Source: Chrysoperla carnea
Lineage: Eukaryota; Arthropoda; Insecta; Neuroptera; Chrysopidae
DNA length: 64,000 nt
Reading direction: 5' to 3'
NCBI RefSeq assembly: GCF_905475395.1
Contig: NC_058341.1
Coordinates: forward strand, 76,195,597-76,259,596
The translations under genes and the position numbers were made by a program. The notes under the pieces are model-generated. The model searched no databases, was not told where the DNA came from, and saw only the letters and a list, made by a program, of their open reading frames with translations. Below, one piece after another: positions 34,412-46,574 of this stretch (the stretch's first letter is position 1; every line of letters begins with the position of its first letter).

Positions 34412-34729
34412 TTAAACGGCAATGATTATTTTGTAAATACGCACTAGGATATTATATTATATATTAAGACATGCGCATTAATAATCATGATGATTAAGTC
34501 ATGCTCATTAATAATCTCATTTATTATCCTTCTAAATCATCTTTGAGAGGTAGTTCTCACTCTGTTACCAGTTCCAGTTAGTACATTTTCAAAGCTACTC
34601 AACACATTTACAGATCTTACTTTCATCTGTAAACGTGCCTTGAAAGAAAATTACCTGATACAAAGTGTGGGTGACAAGCAGTGATTGCAAATAAGTTAAA
34701 AATATCACAGACTCGGTTCACAGAAGATC

Positions 34730-35061
34730 CACTTGTGCCAGAAAATTTACTTAAAAATATATCTTGTAGTTGTGAACGGAGTTGCGAAAGGAAAAAATGA
34801 AGTTGCAGAAAATGATGGTTTAAAATGCATAGATCTATGCACAAAATGTCATGGTTCAGCTGATTGTTCGGTGTTGGCAAAGAAACACATTTGAGTGAAT
34901 CTGAAGATGTTGATTATGAATTAGAGCAGTCATATCTTTCATTGAACCAGGAACATGAAACACCCGAGGAACTGTGTGATTTAGAAGAAACGTTTAAATG
35001 TGAAGAAGAATCAGAGTTTAGTGTAGCATCTGGCAATGAAAGTGAAGTGTTGATATATTGA
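34730..35061 (+). pseudogene. Second CXC cysteine-rich tail fragment
   Basis: Reads SCSCERSCERKK, an in-frame TGA, SCRK, then after a shift GLKCIDLCTKCHGSADCS. The Cys spacing (CxC...C...CRK.GLKC..LC.KC.G) is that of a CXC motif and parallels 22521-22700. Downstream is an open acidic stretch (ESEDVDYELEQSYLSLNQEH and onward to 35061), comparable to the acidic tail of the other copy. Dead: stop plus frameshift. The parent transposon is not identified. Confidence 0.6.
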
Positions 35062-35064
35062 AAA

Positions 35065-36170
35065 AAGGCCAAGATTTGCTTAGATTATTCCCTTATTTGT
35101 AAATGCACACTTTGTCGATAATTATGTAAAATAAAAATTTTTTAAGACAAACAGCTAAATTTAGAATATTTTAATTACTAATTTCTCAAAACTTAAAAAC
35201 ATAAACAAGTGAAAACAAACAATTGACCTGAGTTGAAATACCATGTATAAACAGTCCATACCTTATCTATTCTTTATTCCTTTATCAAATTCCATGATTT
35301 ACCCCTCATTTTCAAGCTTATCATGTTGGGTTCTGACGAAAAATAGACTCACTCACTCAACAATTTTTTTTACTCGCAAATTTGATTCGATCATCGTTTA
35401 TATATCATTTTAAGAAAAAAATTCCAGAATATTTTCAGATGTAAGGACAAGCCCTTACAATATCCACAAATGAATTAATACAGACCATTAGGCCATTTTT
35501 TCATATCTTAATAAAATTGTGCCGAGTCGTCCAGCTGTGTCCAATTTTTTGGTACACTATCTGTGCAACTATAAATGGTCATTTTATTAGAAAAATGGTA
35601 TAATAATAATATTTTATTATTGACAATTATTAGCTTCGTGCATGAGTTTTATTTCAGGGAGCTACCATAGTAACGATACACTACTATAGTAATATAATTG
35701 TATGGATGGACATATAATTCTATGGATTTTATATATATTTTAGATTGAAAATTTAATACTATTTTCTAACAAATTTAAAATGAGCTGTAAATTTTATACC
35801 TCGGAATCCAAGAACAGTTAATGAATCTTTATAAAAACTGTGCAACTGCATTGTTAAAGCTTACGTAAATAAGTTAAAAAAATTTGTGCGATCTTGCCCA
35901 GGAGGTGGGAGCCACCTCTTCTTAGGGGTGGAAAAATTTATGCTGAAAATGACAACGGGAATCGATATAGCAATTAAACATAAGCAAAAAGTTATTGAAA
36001 CATATTTCGAAAAGTCAATACTTTCCGAGTTAATGGCGATTCAAATTGGGAGTATTTAAAGTCAAATATTAGAAAAATTTGACATTTTTTGAAAAAAGTA
36101 TACCGTACACTTTTTAAAGTACTATAAAAAGCCAAGAAAATGAAAAAAAATTTAAGCCATTTGCATGAAA
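35065..36170. other. Unassigned intergenic stretch
   Basis: No gene seen. A GGTGGGAGCCACC palindrome near 35900 is the only structured item. Confidence 0.4.
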
Positions 36171-36179
36171 ATTGATGGG

Positions 36180-36460
36180 ACGTTCCTTTTTATGATTTAT
36201 TCAGCAAAAGAAAACTGATGAATTTACCACCGGAACTAAATAAAATGAATGCTTGTTGCTTACCAATTAACTTTATTTATGTACTAGAAACAGGCTCAAG
36301 AAGTTCTAGCAATTTCGGGTAAATATTTTTAGAAATATTGCAACTTAAATGCAAAAACTTTTTTCTAAAAATACAATAAAAATGTCTTTATCGTTAAATA
36401 ACTTGAAAAATAATAAAGTCACAGAAAAAAGTTTCGGGGCAAAAATTTAGCTTTTTTTTA
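36180..36460 (+). repeat. Family E single-arm fragment
   Basis: ACTGATGAATTTACCACCGG, GAAATATTGCAACTTAAATG and TAAATAACTTGAAAAATAAT match the left arm at 25990-26200. Confidence 0.6.
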
Positions 36461-36479
36461 CCCGACTGAGCAACGCAAA

Positions 36480-37090
36480 GGAGTGATAATGTGTTTATCA
36501 GTCTACTTAACTACTAGATACTTAACCTTGGGAGTGCTACTGAAGATATGGCAGTCATATAAATACCATATGGCGACCACCAGATGTCATATTGTGAAAA
36601 GAATGGATGTGGCGCAATTGAGACCACACGCGTGGTCCGATTTTGATGATTCTGACGTCAATCGACTTCTCGTAGCCTTGTGAGTGCTGACGGTATGTAT
36701 ATTATGACGGTAGTAATGAAAATTCAATATGGCGATTACTAGGCGCCATATTGTGAAAAAGAATGCATGTGTGTTTCTATCTATATCACTAGACACCAAA
36801 CGCGTAGGCCGATTTTGATGATTCAGACGTCTATCGATTTGTCTTAACCTTAGGAGTGCTACTGAAGATATAGCAGTCATGAAAATTCTATATGGCGACC
36901 ACCAGACGTCGTACTGTGAAAGGAATTTTTTTATGTCAATCGATTTGTCTTAACTTTACGAGTGCTACTGAAGGTATGGCAGTACCTAATGAAAATGACG
37001 ACCACAGACGCCATATTGTGAAAGGAATGTATGTGTGTTCCCATGTGGCGCACTAGATGCTACACACGCGGGCCGATTTTGATTGCCGAC
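36480..37090 (+). repeat. Degenerate tandem array (about 3-4 units)
   Basis: Recurring ordered blocks: GGAGTGCTACTGAAGATATG, ATATGGCGACCACCAG, CGCCATATTGTGAAA, GGCCGATTTTGATGATTC and ATCGATTTGTCTTAAC. Units of roughly 100-190 bp begin near 36530, 36690, 36850 and 36955, with internal deletions. Slightly less AT-rich than its surroundings. No coding frame is conserved across units. Confidence 0.7.
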
Positions 37091-38329
37091 GAACTATATC
37101 AAGTAGTGTCTCATTGAATAGCTGTAAGTAGACTATTCGACTGACGTTATACTCATTAAAAAAATAAAATTGAAAGGAAAAGAACTGATTATAAATAGCG
37201 ACTATATAGTCGTTTGTATAGTGACTTTAACAATCGGAATCGATTAAAATCTAGATCGGCTGAAATCTTCCCAAAAATGGTTCCCGACTCTTATTACAGG
37301 GAATGTTTTTATAACCCAATATTTATATATATAATAAATTGTAGGAAGCTTCACTTTATGGAACTCCATAATGAAATCAAACTTCCAAAACTGCCTTAGG
37401 CTGTTTATGTAGAATTTGGTGTCAAAATTATTAAAGACAATGAACCTGGAGTTGGAGATGTACCTGGAGTAGAATCGAACCATCGACAAAAGAATTTGAT
37501 GAACTTCGAGGCCAGGACAAAATAGAGCAAAAAATGTTGCTATTGATATTATGTTGGGGTTTTACTCTACATAAATTACAAAGAACTACTTGAGATCAAG
37601 GTGTAGTTGATTTAAGTTCACGTGTTTTTGCGAATGGTCAAGCTTATGAAGTGTTGAGTCGGGTTAGATATCTAGATGGACTAATAATCAGTAGTTTAGA
37701 TCACCGTAAGCTACTTAAGGTAGTACCAGCATGAAATCACTTTTCGACAGATTTGGCCGAATTTTTTTTCTCGGGTTTATAATAGCTTTATTTATGAATT
37801 CCTAAAATTTCATAATTTTTGACCGTTTAGATCGCGAGATATTTAAAGACAAAGTTCGCGATTTTGAGGGTCATGTCCCATTTAAAGCATGTAAAATGTC
37901 CAGTCTCTCCAACTATTTTTTATGATATTATTATATATTGAAGAAAAAGTAGAAAAAAATGTTTATACAATAAAATTCTAAAAAAAAAATTTTGAAATTA
38001 ATTTTCACTTTCGAGATATTAATTTTGACGTAAATTGATCGAAATTGGGACGTTTGCATAATTATTTCCCATTTTAAACGGTCAAAATTTCTGAAACTTT
38101 GGGAATTAATAGTAAGCATTATTAAATTCTTAAATTTAATTTTTCGTTAAATTCTGTCGAAAAAAAAATTGTACCATTGCTTTAACATAGAAACTGCAAA
38201 TACCATGCTGGTAATACCTTAATAAACCCAATGATATTAACTCTTTTAAGGAAATGACAAGTTTGCGAAATTTACCGCCAAAAATAATTAATTTATAATC
38301 ATAACTAAAGAGGGTAAAATAAAAAAATA

Positions 38330-39240
38330 AATTAAAAAAATCAAAAAAAACCGACTGAGTAAAAAGTAAACCAAACTTCACAAAAAATGAACTGAAAAGA
38401 AACAAGTGAAAACAAACAATTGACTGAGTTAATTGTTGAAATACCATGCATAGTGTTGAAATACCATGCTGTGTTGATTTCTTTATCACATTACACATAC
38501 AAACATGTGACACATACATAACTAATAAAGTATAGTACATATTTAAATGACTTTATAGGTTTCTGCATTACCGACCGACATTTAGTGTATAGTTTGTACA
38601 CATATTATAAAATTTCCGCCTAATTGGCGCCCTCACGGGTAAACAGTGATGTTTACGAAAAAATGTTTCAAACAAAAGTTGTTTAATTTTTGATAAGGAA
38701 CATTTTTTACATTTAAACTTTTGTTCTATCTCTAACGGTTTATAAGATGGGTCCTACGGACCCAAGACCCAATTGACCTTTGATGCTCATTTACGAACTT
38801 GACCTCACTTTTTACGTCCTGAGTACGCTGTAAAAATTTCAGCTCGATATCATTTTTCGTTTTTGAGTTCTCGTGTCCACGGACGGACGGACGGACGGAC
38901 AACCGGAAATGGACTAATTAGGTGATTCTATGAACACCTATGACAAAATTTTTTTCCTAGCATCATTATTTTTAAGCGTTACAAACTTGGGACTAAACTT
39001 AATATACTATGTATATTTCATATATGCATGGTATAAAAACAAGTCCAGCAGTTTACATAGCGACTTTAACAGTCGGGACCCATTAACGTCTATACCGGCT
39101 CAAATCTTCCTAATAATAGGTCCCGACTGTTAATATCGCTATGTAAACTGCTGGACTTGTTTTTTTCTTTTCAGATCATTTTTTGTGAAGTTTGGTTTAC
39201 TTTTTACTCAGTCGGGTTTTTTGTTTTTTAAATTTATTTT
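38330..39240. repeat. Fold-back with family A and a 42-bp hairpin inside
   Basis: 38335-38402 is the inverse of 39160-39240 (ACTGAGTAAAAAGTAAACCA). 39040-39080 pairs with 39118-39160 (AAGTCCAGCAGTTTACATAG). The hairpin has a decayed relative near 37200-37300. Family A copy 5 fills 38400-39035. Confidence 0.75.
38400..39035 (-). repeat. Family A interspersed repeat, full copy
   Basis: From CAAGTGAAAACAAACAATTG through the TGGGTCCTACGGACCCA core and a GGAC pentamer run (38881-38900) to the plus-strand micro-frame MNTYDKIFFLASLFLSVTNL at 38930-39050. One of the best preserved copies. Confidence 0.82.
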
Positions 39241-39342
39241 TTTTCAGTAAAATATTTTACCTTCTAAACTTTTTTTTCGGCGTTACTTAACGATAAAGAC
39301 ATTTTTTTGTATTTTTTTAGAACTCTAAATGCAAAATTATTA

Positions 39343-39343
<1 letters not shown>

Positions 39344-39394
<51 letters not shown>
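39344..39394. repeat. Poly-A tract of about 51
   Basis: Uninterrupted A run following a family E fragment (39245-39340). Could be a retroposition tail or slippage. Confidence 0.8.
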
Positions 39395-39396
<2 letters not shown>

Positions 39397-39894
39397 ATTT
39401 GGCTACATATATTATAAAAACTAACCCATAAAAACCAAGTATTATTACACTCACTTTCTTTGTAAATTAAGTTTTGTATGCAACCTATTGTATTTTGTAT
39501 GAATATCACATACCTTCAGCATCTACTATATTAAAACGAATCCGTTGTAATAGATGCTAAGATACACACACTCACATACAAACCACACTATGTATAGTGT
39601 TGAAGTTGTAAGTTGATACGATATATAACATTTTGATAGTATTTTTTTGTTTGTTTTTTGGTTTTTTTTTTGGAGTAATTTTGCATTTAGACACTCCTTC
39701 CACTATGATAAAACACACCCCCTGTTTAAGTAGTGTTTTATTAGATGAATTTGATTTTGCGGAATGTATTTTTTATTAATTGATTATAATAAGAGTAGAA
39801 TAATTATCTCGTAAATTAGGCCTCAGATCCAAATTTGGTAAAGAAAATTTTTTTTTCTTTTTTTTCTCAACTTTTTCAGGAGACATTAATTCTG

Positions 39895-40560
39895 CAGTCA
39901 ATAATAGAACACCTGTATATGAAATATATCATTTTATATTATAACTTTAGTCCCAAGTTTGTAACGCTTAAAAATATTGATGCTAAGCACAAAGTCTGTG
40001 TCTGTCTGTGGACACGATAACTCAAAAACGAAAAGAAATATCAAGCTGATAGCGTGCTCAGGACGTAAACAGTGAAGCTAAGTTCGTAAATGAGCAACAT
40101 AGGGAAACTGGGTCTTGGGCCCGTAGGACCCATCTTGTAAACCGTTAGAGACAGAAAAAAAGTTTAAATTGTTAGATATCAGGATGGTTAAATAAAACAC
40201 AAATAACTTCTTTATTTAATTGATTTATTCATATAACTTGTAGGTTCACACATCTATTCCATTTGAGTGCTACTTCTAAACTGATTACTTAGTATGATTG
40301 ATTGGGTTGCGGGGGAGAATTAAGGTATTGAATACCATGTGCTGCCATAATTAGGGCAGTACTCTTACAAAATGTAAACGCAAATTAGGTGCGAATTTGA
40401 TATGTATTACATGGTAATATCAGTTATGAATGTGTGGCTACCTATGAGAGGATATCTTTCCTTACTTACGTGACTTCAATAAAGAAACGATTGCGTCATC
40501 AACATTGTCTATACATGGTATTTCAACAATTAACTTTGTCAATAATTTTAATTTGGCATT
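39895..40560 (+). repeat. Family A interspersed repeat, degraded copy
   Basis: TTTAGTCCCAAGTTTGTAAC, GGCCCGTAGGACCCATCTTG, and after a 180-bp foreign or diverged stretch CAAATTAGGTGCGAA, GATTGCGTCATCAACA and GGTATTTCAACAATTAAC. Interrupted and missing its middle. Confidence 0.7.
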
Positions 40561-40564
40561 TTCC

Positions 40565-42490
40565 ATGCCATTTAATAAATGTAAATAAATGAAAATTAGT
40601 CATATTTTAAATAAAACGCATGATTTATTGTACATTTTATAAGATAACAACGCTACAATCGATATAGTGGTCCTCTCCACCTACTATTTTCCCTGTCAAT
40701 AACTACTTTAATAAATGTTAATTAAATTAAAATTAATTAAAACAAGTGAAAAATAACAATTGACTGAGTCAATTATTGAATTACCCGATATATAGACAGT
40801 GTTGAATATCAGTGCTTGTATTTTTTTATTAGTACCTAAGAATATAGTTTGTAGATGTAACAACAGTTTATACTGTTACTATTACGTGTTCGTATTAATT
40901 TATTAATTAAAACACAAATGGAAATCACTTTTAACATTTATTATTGTTTTTAATAAAAATACAAAAATTAAAGTTGACTCTTTTGAATACAAAAATTATT
41001 GTTTTACGTGAGCGTACACTTCCAAACACATGCTCCGTTGTTCGTGTATTTTAAGCAGTGTTGGCATAGTTGGCCGACAGGAATACAGGATTATGTGTTC
41101 AGGGCCGTAAAATTATTGTTTTTTTTTTCAATTTATCGTAACAATATTTAATTACAAAACAATTTTTTTTTTCTAAAATAATTTAATTTTTCAATAAATT
41201 AGAAAGGCATAGACGTCTCACTTATTATTATTGAGCGCGAAGTATGAAAATAATTAATCATTATTTTCTGCGTTTATTAATAGTCTTATATCTAATATGA
41301 CGAGGTAATTTTTTGTCAATTGTAAATAATATAAATAGGACTTTTATAAATACAATGATTGATGCATCAATGGATCCATGGATAAGCATTTTTTTTTTTA
41401 ATGTACAAAACTATCGTATTACATTTCTTCTTAATTTTTTGAACGGGAATACCTTATTAATAACTAATATATATCAATAGTCTTAAACTTATGATCACAA
41501 ATAGTTTATCTATTAAAATATCTTATTAGTAATTAAATTATAAGCACTGTTTTAAACTTTAAATCACAAATATCTAAAATGATACATTAAATTAAAATAT
41601 CTTGTTAATAATTGATGATGATTAGAAACTCAGAAAGTTAATACGAGAGGGCAGCATAGTGAAATTTCAATTTTGGTGGGAGCATTTGAACAGAAAAAAA
41701 TTATCGCAAAATTATGTTGCCTACGTTGGATTATCGTACAATTTTGTCACATAACGACACCTCTATGTTTGATCGTACGAAGTGTTCAATTATGTGATAT
41801 GTACGATAATTATGTGACGAATGCTAACGCTGAATTATTATTTTTAACAAAGAGTATAGGAATTTTTAAGTAAGTTATCCTCAATCCTGTGTCTTATATA
41901 TTCGTATCTATCGTATGTATTCGTATGTATCGTATGTCGTCTTCACGAAATTGTGTACGAAGTATTTCGTTATTAGCTAGTGACATCTACTTGAAACGTT
42001 TACATTCTAAAGACCGTTTGACACTACGGATTATCTGATTCTAAAGGTCAGTACAAGTTTAAAAAAAAAAGATTCATGTAAGATAAAATGGCGGACATTT
42101 TTTCCCGAAACTTTTAAGGATTTTTTTTATAATTTTTTTGAAACTGCATTCTTTAAAACGAATTAACAAAAAAATTATCCCTGAAAATTGACCTCGATTA
42201 CCCCCTAAATTTTCTCAAATGGATTTAATATGAAATTAAAATCAACAGACACACTATTTAAAAAAGCTACATTACAAATTCTCACCTCTCTATCTTTTAT
42301 AGTTTTTGAGAAAATGGAAATTAAAGATTTGCCCTAAATGTTTGTTTATCTTTCTTTACTTACATGACGTAAAATACAAACGAATGTCACTATATAGGTC
42401 TATACAAGGTATTTCAACAATAACTCCGCCAATTTTTTTCTTTTTTCTTTATAAATTATATAAATTAGAATTAGTGTAAAAAACCAACAC
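40565..42490. other. Unassigned intergenic stretch
   Basis: No host gene. 41880-41945 has a short TCGTATGTAT repeat. 42130-42420 contains weak repeat fragments only. Confidence 0.4.
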
Positions 42491-42499
42491 AACTATTTG

Positions 42500-42690
42500 G
42501 TTTTCGAAAGTATTTTCTATAATATTTTCGTTTCACAAGGCCGAGAATGTTGTATAAGTACACTAGTTGAAGCTACCTGAAAATTTTCAACTCCATATCT
42601 TTTATAGTTTTGGAAAAAATGAACACCAAAGTTATGTTCCAATCCACGTTCCAATTTGCGTCCTCGCGGATATACAGTGATGTTTATAAA
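42500..42690 (+). repeat. Fragment of the ACTAGTTGAAGCTAC repeat
   Basis: ACTAGTTGAAGCTACCTGAA, then ATATCTTTTATAGTTTTGGA and CGGATATACAGTGATGTTTA; the same order occurs at 14450-14600 and 54160-54310, where it sits next to family A sequence. Confidence 0.65.
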
Positions 42691-42695
42691 AAAAA

Positions 42696-43122
42696 CTAGA
42701 TGGTACCCACCCGCTTCGCTGGGTTTAAAAGTAAAGATTGATAAAGATTGCTCTCGCTTATTCCCTTTCTATAACATTCGAAATAATGGTAAGGATTGTT
42801 TTACATAGGTAAAATATATGTATGGTTTTCTATTTTTTTAAATGTATAATAGTTTTTAAATGTGTAATAGAAAAGATGGCCGTGAAATATTTTATATTAA
42901 CTATTTTTACAGAAATCTGTAATTTATGGTAATGTCAAATGACTACTTTTACAGAAATCTGTAATTTATGGCAATGTCAAATTAAAATAATTTTTTTTTA
43001 AATTAATATATCTTTATAAATTATATCTAATGTGTCAGTCTGATGTATGAGCTATATTGCTGTACAGTTTCATTAAAATCAATTCGCTAGTTTTAGCGTG
43101 AAAGCGTAACAAACAAACAAAC
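42696..43122 (-). mobile_element. Helitron-like element, copy 3
   Basis: CTAG end at 42696-42699 after host A, hairpin sequence CCACCCGCTTCGCTGGG, duplicated TTTTACAGAAATCTGTAATT, then GCGTGAAAGCGTAACAAACA; truncated within the AAAC tract. It lies 600 bp upstream of the Ctr9 ATG. Confidence 0.68.
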
Positions 43123-43720
43123 GGTTTACGTTTTTTAATTAAAAAATTAATCTTTATAATTAGTGAAAATAATATGTGTTACGATTTTCGAAATATAAAA
43201 ATTAAACTATCAAGATTTGGTAATTATATATTAATTTACAATTACGTACCGTCCTTGGTACGAAAGTGCATTGAACTTCTGTCCAATGTGTAGTTACATT
43301 TTTTAAACTATAATCTACTTTTAAAAAACAATTCTAAAATGTTCGTGACATTATACTTAATACCGAAAATAAATGAGTTCAATTATTTATAAATTCGATT
43401 TCGCAATTCATCTAGATTTTTAAATAATAGTAACGATATGCGTGACAGCTAACGGAAGTAAATATAACTAACTGTCAAAGAGCGTCTTTGCTAACTGTAA
43501 GCAAAGGGGATAGGACTCTTTGACTGTAAGTTAAACGTTTAATCGTATTTGTAATGGTGGCGCTTTATTCAATTCATTTACGTTTGTGTTTGCCAGTGGT
43601 TGTTGAAGTTTGCATGAGAAATATTAAAATATAAAACTTAAAAAATTTATTTAAAAATGATTTAATAAAGTGTGACAAAAGTTGTTCGCTTTTACATCGT
43701 AAAAAAATCAGCATATAATC

Positions 43721-43762
43721 ATGTCTGGGTCAATAGAAATTCCTCTTCGGGATACGGATGAG
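43721..43762 (+). CDS. Ctr9: Ctr9 (Paf1 complex TPR subunit), coding exon 1
   Basis: Fourteen codons, MSGSIEIPLRDTDE, ending in GAG before a GT donor at 43763. This is the hallmark N-terminus of animal CTR9, which scaffolds the Paf1 complex on elongating RNA polymerase II. The ATG is chosen because this peptide is the conserved start; upstream ATGs (for example 43657, which opens a two-codon uORF) are not in frame with it. Very short first coding exon, followed by a 66-bp intron. Confidence 0.93.
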
Positions 43763-43828
43763 GTTTGTAATTTTAGGTTAAAGAATATTTTAAAAATAGA
43801 AGATTTTAACTTTTTTTGTTTTGTTTAG

Positions 43829-43927
43829 GTAATCGAATTGTATTTGGATCAATTGCCGGATGGCGATGAAGTTTTAGGAATATTAAGACAAGAACGTGCT
43901 CAATTGAGTATTTGGGTGAATTTAGCT
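43829..43927 (+). CDS. Ctr9: Ctr9, coding exon 2
   Basis: Thirty-three codons from [15 protein letters not shown] to IWVNLA (residues 15-47), between a TTTAG acceptor (43828) and a GTAAGT donor (43928). The DxLPDGDEV and LRQE segments match the conserved N-terminal segment of animal CTR9 ahead of the TPR array. Phase 0 on both sides. The 66-bp intron before it is the only short intron in the window. Confidence 0.94.
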
Positions 43928-44471
43928 GTAAGTATTTAAATTTCAAACTATATAGGTATTCAATATAACATAGTGTAGGCTAATTACTAAAACTTCGAAC
44001 TAATTCTATAGCTGTTTATAAGTTTAATTTCTGTACAAATTTCTTAAACTTCAAATAATCAATTTCAAATGTCCAAAAGTACTAATTTCAAAAAGACAAG
44101 CCATCTACACCTCAAAGTATCAAACCGGCTTCTGAATTTGAAAATTTAAAACCGACTCCGATTCAAGTCATAAGAATATTTATTTGAGAAAAGTTCTTGT
44201 TTCTATTCTTGAAGTCAACGCTTGCGAATTTATTGTTAAAATTTCGTACAAAGAAATGTTTTTGAAATCGGAAAATTCCTACCACTTTTCCACATTTTCG
44301 AGTTTATTAAGTGTAAAATGTCCAATGATTGTTGGATACTTTGCGAGTTTTACTTAAATTGGATTTGGAAAGCAAAAGATATTAAATATTAGTTTTCACA
44401 TCAAAATTTTGACCAGAACTGCAAAATAATTTTTATTTTAGTCAACAACGAATTTTCGACAAACATTTTTA

Positions 44472-45020
44472 TACCATACCAAACATGTATATGAAATATA
44501 CCAAGGTATACTAAGTTTAGTCCCAAGTTTGTAACGCTTAAAAATATTGATGCTATGAACAAAATTTTGGTATAGGTGTTCATGAAATCACCTAATTAGT
44601 CCATTTTCCGGTTGTCTGCCCGCCTGTCATCACGATTACTCAAAAACGAAAAGAGATATCAATCTGCAATTTTTATAGTATGCTGAGGACGTAAAAAGTG
44701 ACGCCGCGTTCGTAAATGAGCAACATAGGTCAATTGGGTCCGTAGGACCCATCTTGTAAATTGTTAGAGATAGAACATAAGTTTAAATGTAAAAATGTTC
44801 CTTATAAAAAAACAACTTTTGTTTGAAACATTTTTTCGTAAACATCACTGTTTACCCGCGAGAGCGCAAATTATGCACAAATTGTATAGTAAGTATTATA
44901 TGGGTATATCAGTTATATGCGTGTGACATATATGTATCTGTAATGTGACAGAGTAATCAACACTGTCTACATAGTATTTCAACAATTAACTCAGTCAATT
45001 GTTTGTTTTCACTTGTTTTT
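44472..45020 (+). repeat. Family A interspersed repeat in Ctr9 intron 2
   Basis: TATACCAAACATGTATATGA through the GGGTCCGTAGGACCC core (about 44747) to TCAATTGTTTGTTTTCACTT. On the reverse strand MNTYTKILFIASIFLSVTNL is intact at 44583 downward. Confidence 0.82.
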
Positions 45021-45156
45021 TAAACGCTTATATATCGAAAACGGTGAGTTTTAGTGTAAATTGTCACAAGGCATAAAATACGTCGCCCAAAATATAATTT
45101 CTAATTGCCTTCAAATTAAATTTTTTACCAAAACAACAAAATAATCTTTATTTTTA

Positions 45157-45640
45157 GTGTGATCAAATTAACTTTTTGAATTTTTTAATTTTGAGTTCGT
45201 TCGAGTATACATTCGATCTTGCTGAAATTGTGTGTGGTACTTCATGGGCACAAAAGCTACAATCTATTTAAATCTCAGCTTTTAATCTTTAAAACAACAA
45301 GAGTTATGAATTTTTGAAATTTCGATCAAAATCGCTGGTTTTTTGCAATTTGAGGGGACATCGATGGACCAATCGGGTTCATTCGCAGCTTATTTTTTTC
45401 GTCTTTTTACGGCGCCTTAGCTTATTAAAAGGTTTTTTATTTTTAACTCAATCCGACGGTGTCTGACGCGAAAGACCCGATTAGGCCATTTTACCATTTT
45501 TTTGGACCCTTTCCGACCATAAAAAAATGTTCGATTATAGTTTCTCCAATTTGTATCATAATTATCTACTTAATTCAATTTTTTTCTCCGAATTCTGAAT
45601 TATCTAAAAATTGACGCCATTTTTTTTTATTTGATCACAC
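45157..45640. mobile_element. Family C TA-flanked MITE
   Basis: Ends GTGTGATCAAAT and (inverse) GTGTGATCAAAT, with TA on both sides (45155-45156, 45641-45642). 484 bp; contains GATGGACCAATCGGGTTCAT and ACTCAATCCGACGGTGTCTG. The TA duplication and ends suit a Tc1/mariner-type MITE. Confidence 0.8.
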
Positions 45641-46227
45641 TATTTCTTCAAAAACAAGTTTTCAGTGGAAATTCGTTTTTTTTTTTTCTCAAATACTTTA
45701 ATAATTTTGGATTTTAATTTTTTTAATCTGGCTCTCAGCGTTACCTGGTTTTAAAATTTATTTAGTTGGCTAAGTATGCGTTTAACCAAAAATACTTTTG
45801 GATTTTGCAATTTTTAGGCAAATAATTTCTGTTTCTTCATCCTATAGACAAAACAAAAAAAAAATGTATTTCCTTCTTTGGTCGAGAACAGGGGGCGTCC
45901 GCTGTTTTAAATTTTTATGTATAGATATGTCATTATATTTGTAAACTTATTTTTCGAGTGATTGATGCGTACAATGATTTTTTGTTTAATGAATCTTTTT
46001 CCTAAGAAGATATATGGTAAGACCAATTAATAAATAAATTGTTAAATACCTAAACAAAAAAATTCCCTCTGTAAGCGAAACTTCCACAGAAATATAACTT
46101 GAGTTATCTTTGTATTCCACCTTAAATAACTTATACTTTGTTGTTATGGATTTTAATTAAAAACTATACTGCTCCGAAAGAAAAGACGCATACTTAAAAT
46201 ATTTTTAAATTTGCTCGAAATTTCAAA

Positions 46228-46440
46228 CAGGTATACCTCGACGTAAAAATGATTGGATCTGAATGAAATTTATATGATCCAATAACTTGTAATTTCTAAT
46301 TTTTGAATCAATATCTCAAACATTTTTATCACTCTTTAATATTTTATGGCTGAGAAAATGTACTTATTAACTTGATATGAATTTTAAAAGCGTGCGGGGT
46401 GCTGAAGTATTTATACAACAAATTGAGTCTGTATTGAGTA
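46228..46440 (+). repeat. Unfilled relative of the 9822 MITE site
   Basis: CAGGTATACCTCGACG to CAAATTGAGTCTGTATTGAG matches both flanks of the MITE at 9822-10137 but has only a short non-matching stretch at the junction. Confidence 0.7.
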
Positions 46441-46574
46441 TTATTCTTATTATTGATTAAAACTTATTAACTTAATGGTTATCAAAATTTACGGCCCCAA
46501 ATATTAAATTTTGATGAATGGGCACAGCTAGGGACTGACGATTGAAACATACAAGGGGGACCATTTTAATCTAT

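Larger units (their letters stand above)
29897..43720. other. Intergenic region between divergent Rab39 and Ctr9
   Basis: 13.8 kb between the two start codons. Immediately upstream of Rab39 (29897-30340) no repeat was recognised, so this is the likely Rab39 5-prime UTR and promoter. Immediately upstream of Ctr9, 43125-43720 is also free of recognised repeats and includes GGTGGCGC near 43556 and an imperfect 10-bp inverted pair around CTCTTTGAC (about 43476 and 43527); no TATA box was assigned. 35065-36170, 37090-38320, 39395-39890 and 40565-42490 show nothing I can name apart from low-complexity AT and small repeats. Confidence 0.6.

Noticed and set aside
36587..36880. 97-codon reverse-strand frame
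   Set aside because: Lies in the degenerate tandem array and is not conserved from unit to unit.
39344..39394. Poly-A run as the tail of a processed pseudogene
   Set aside because: The preceding sequence is a repeat fragment with no mRNA-like coding sequence.
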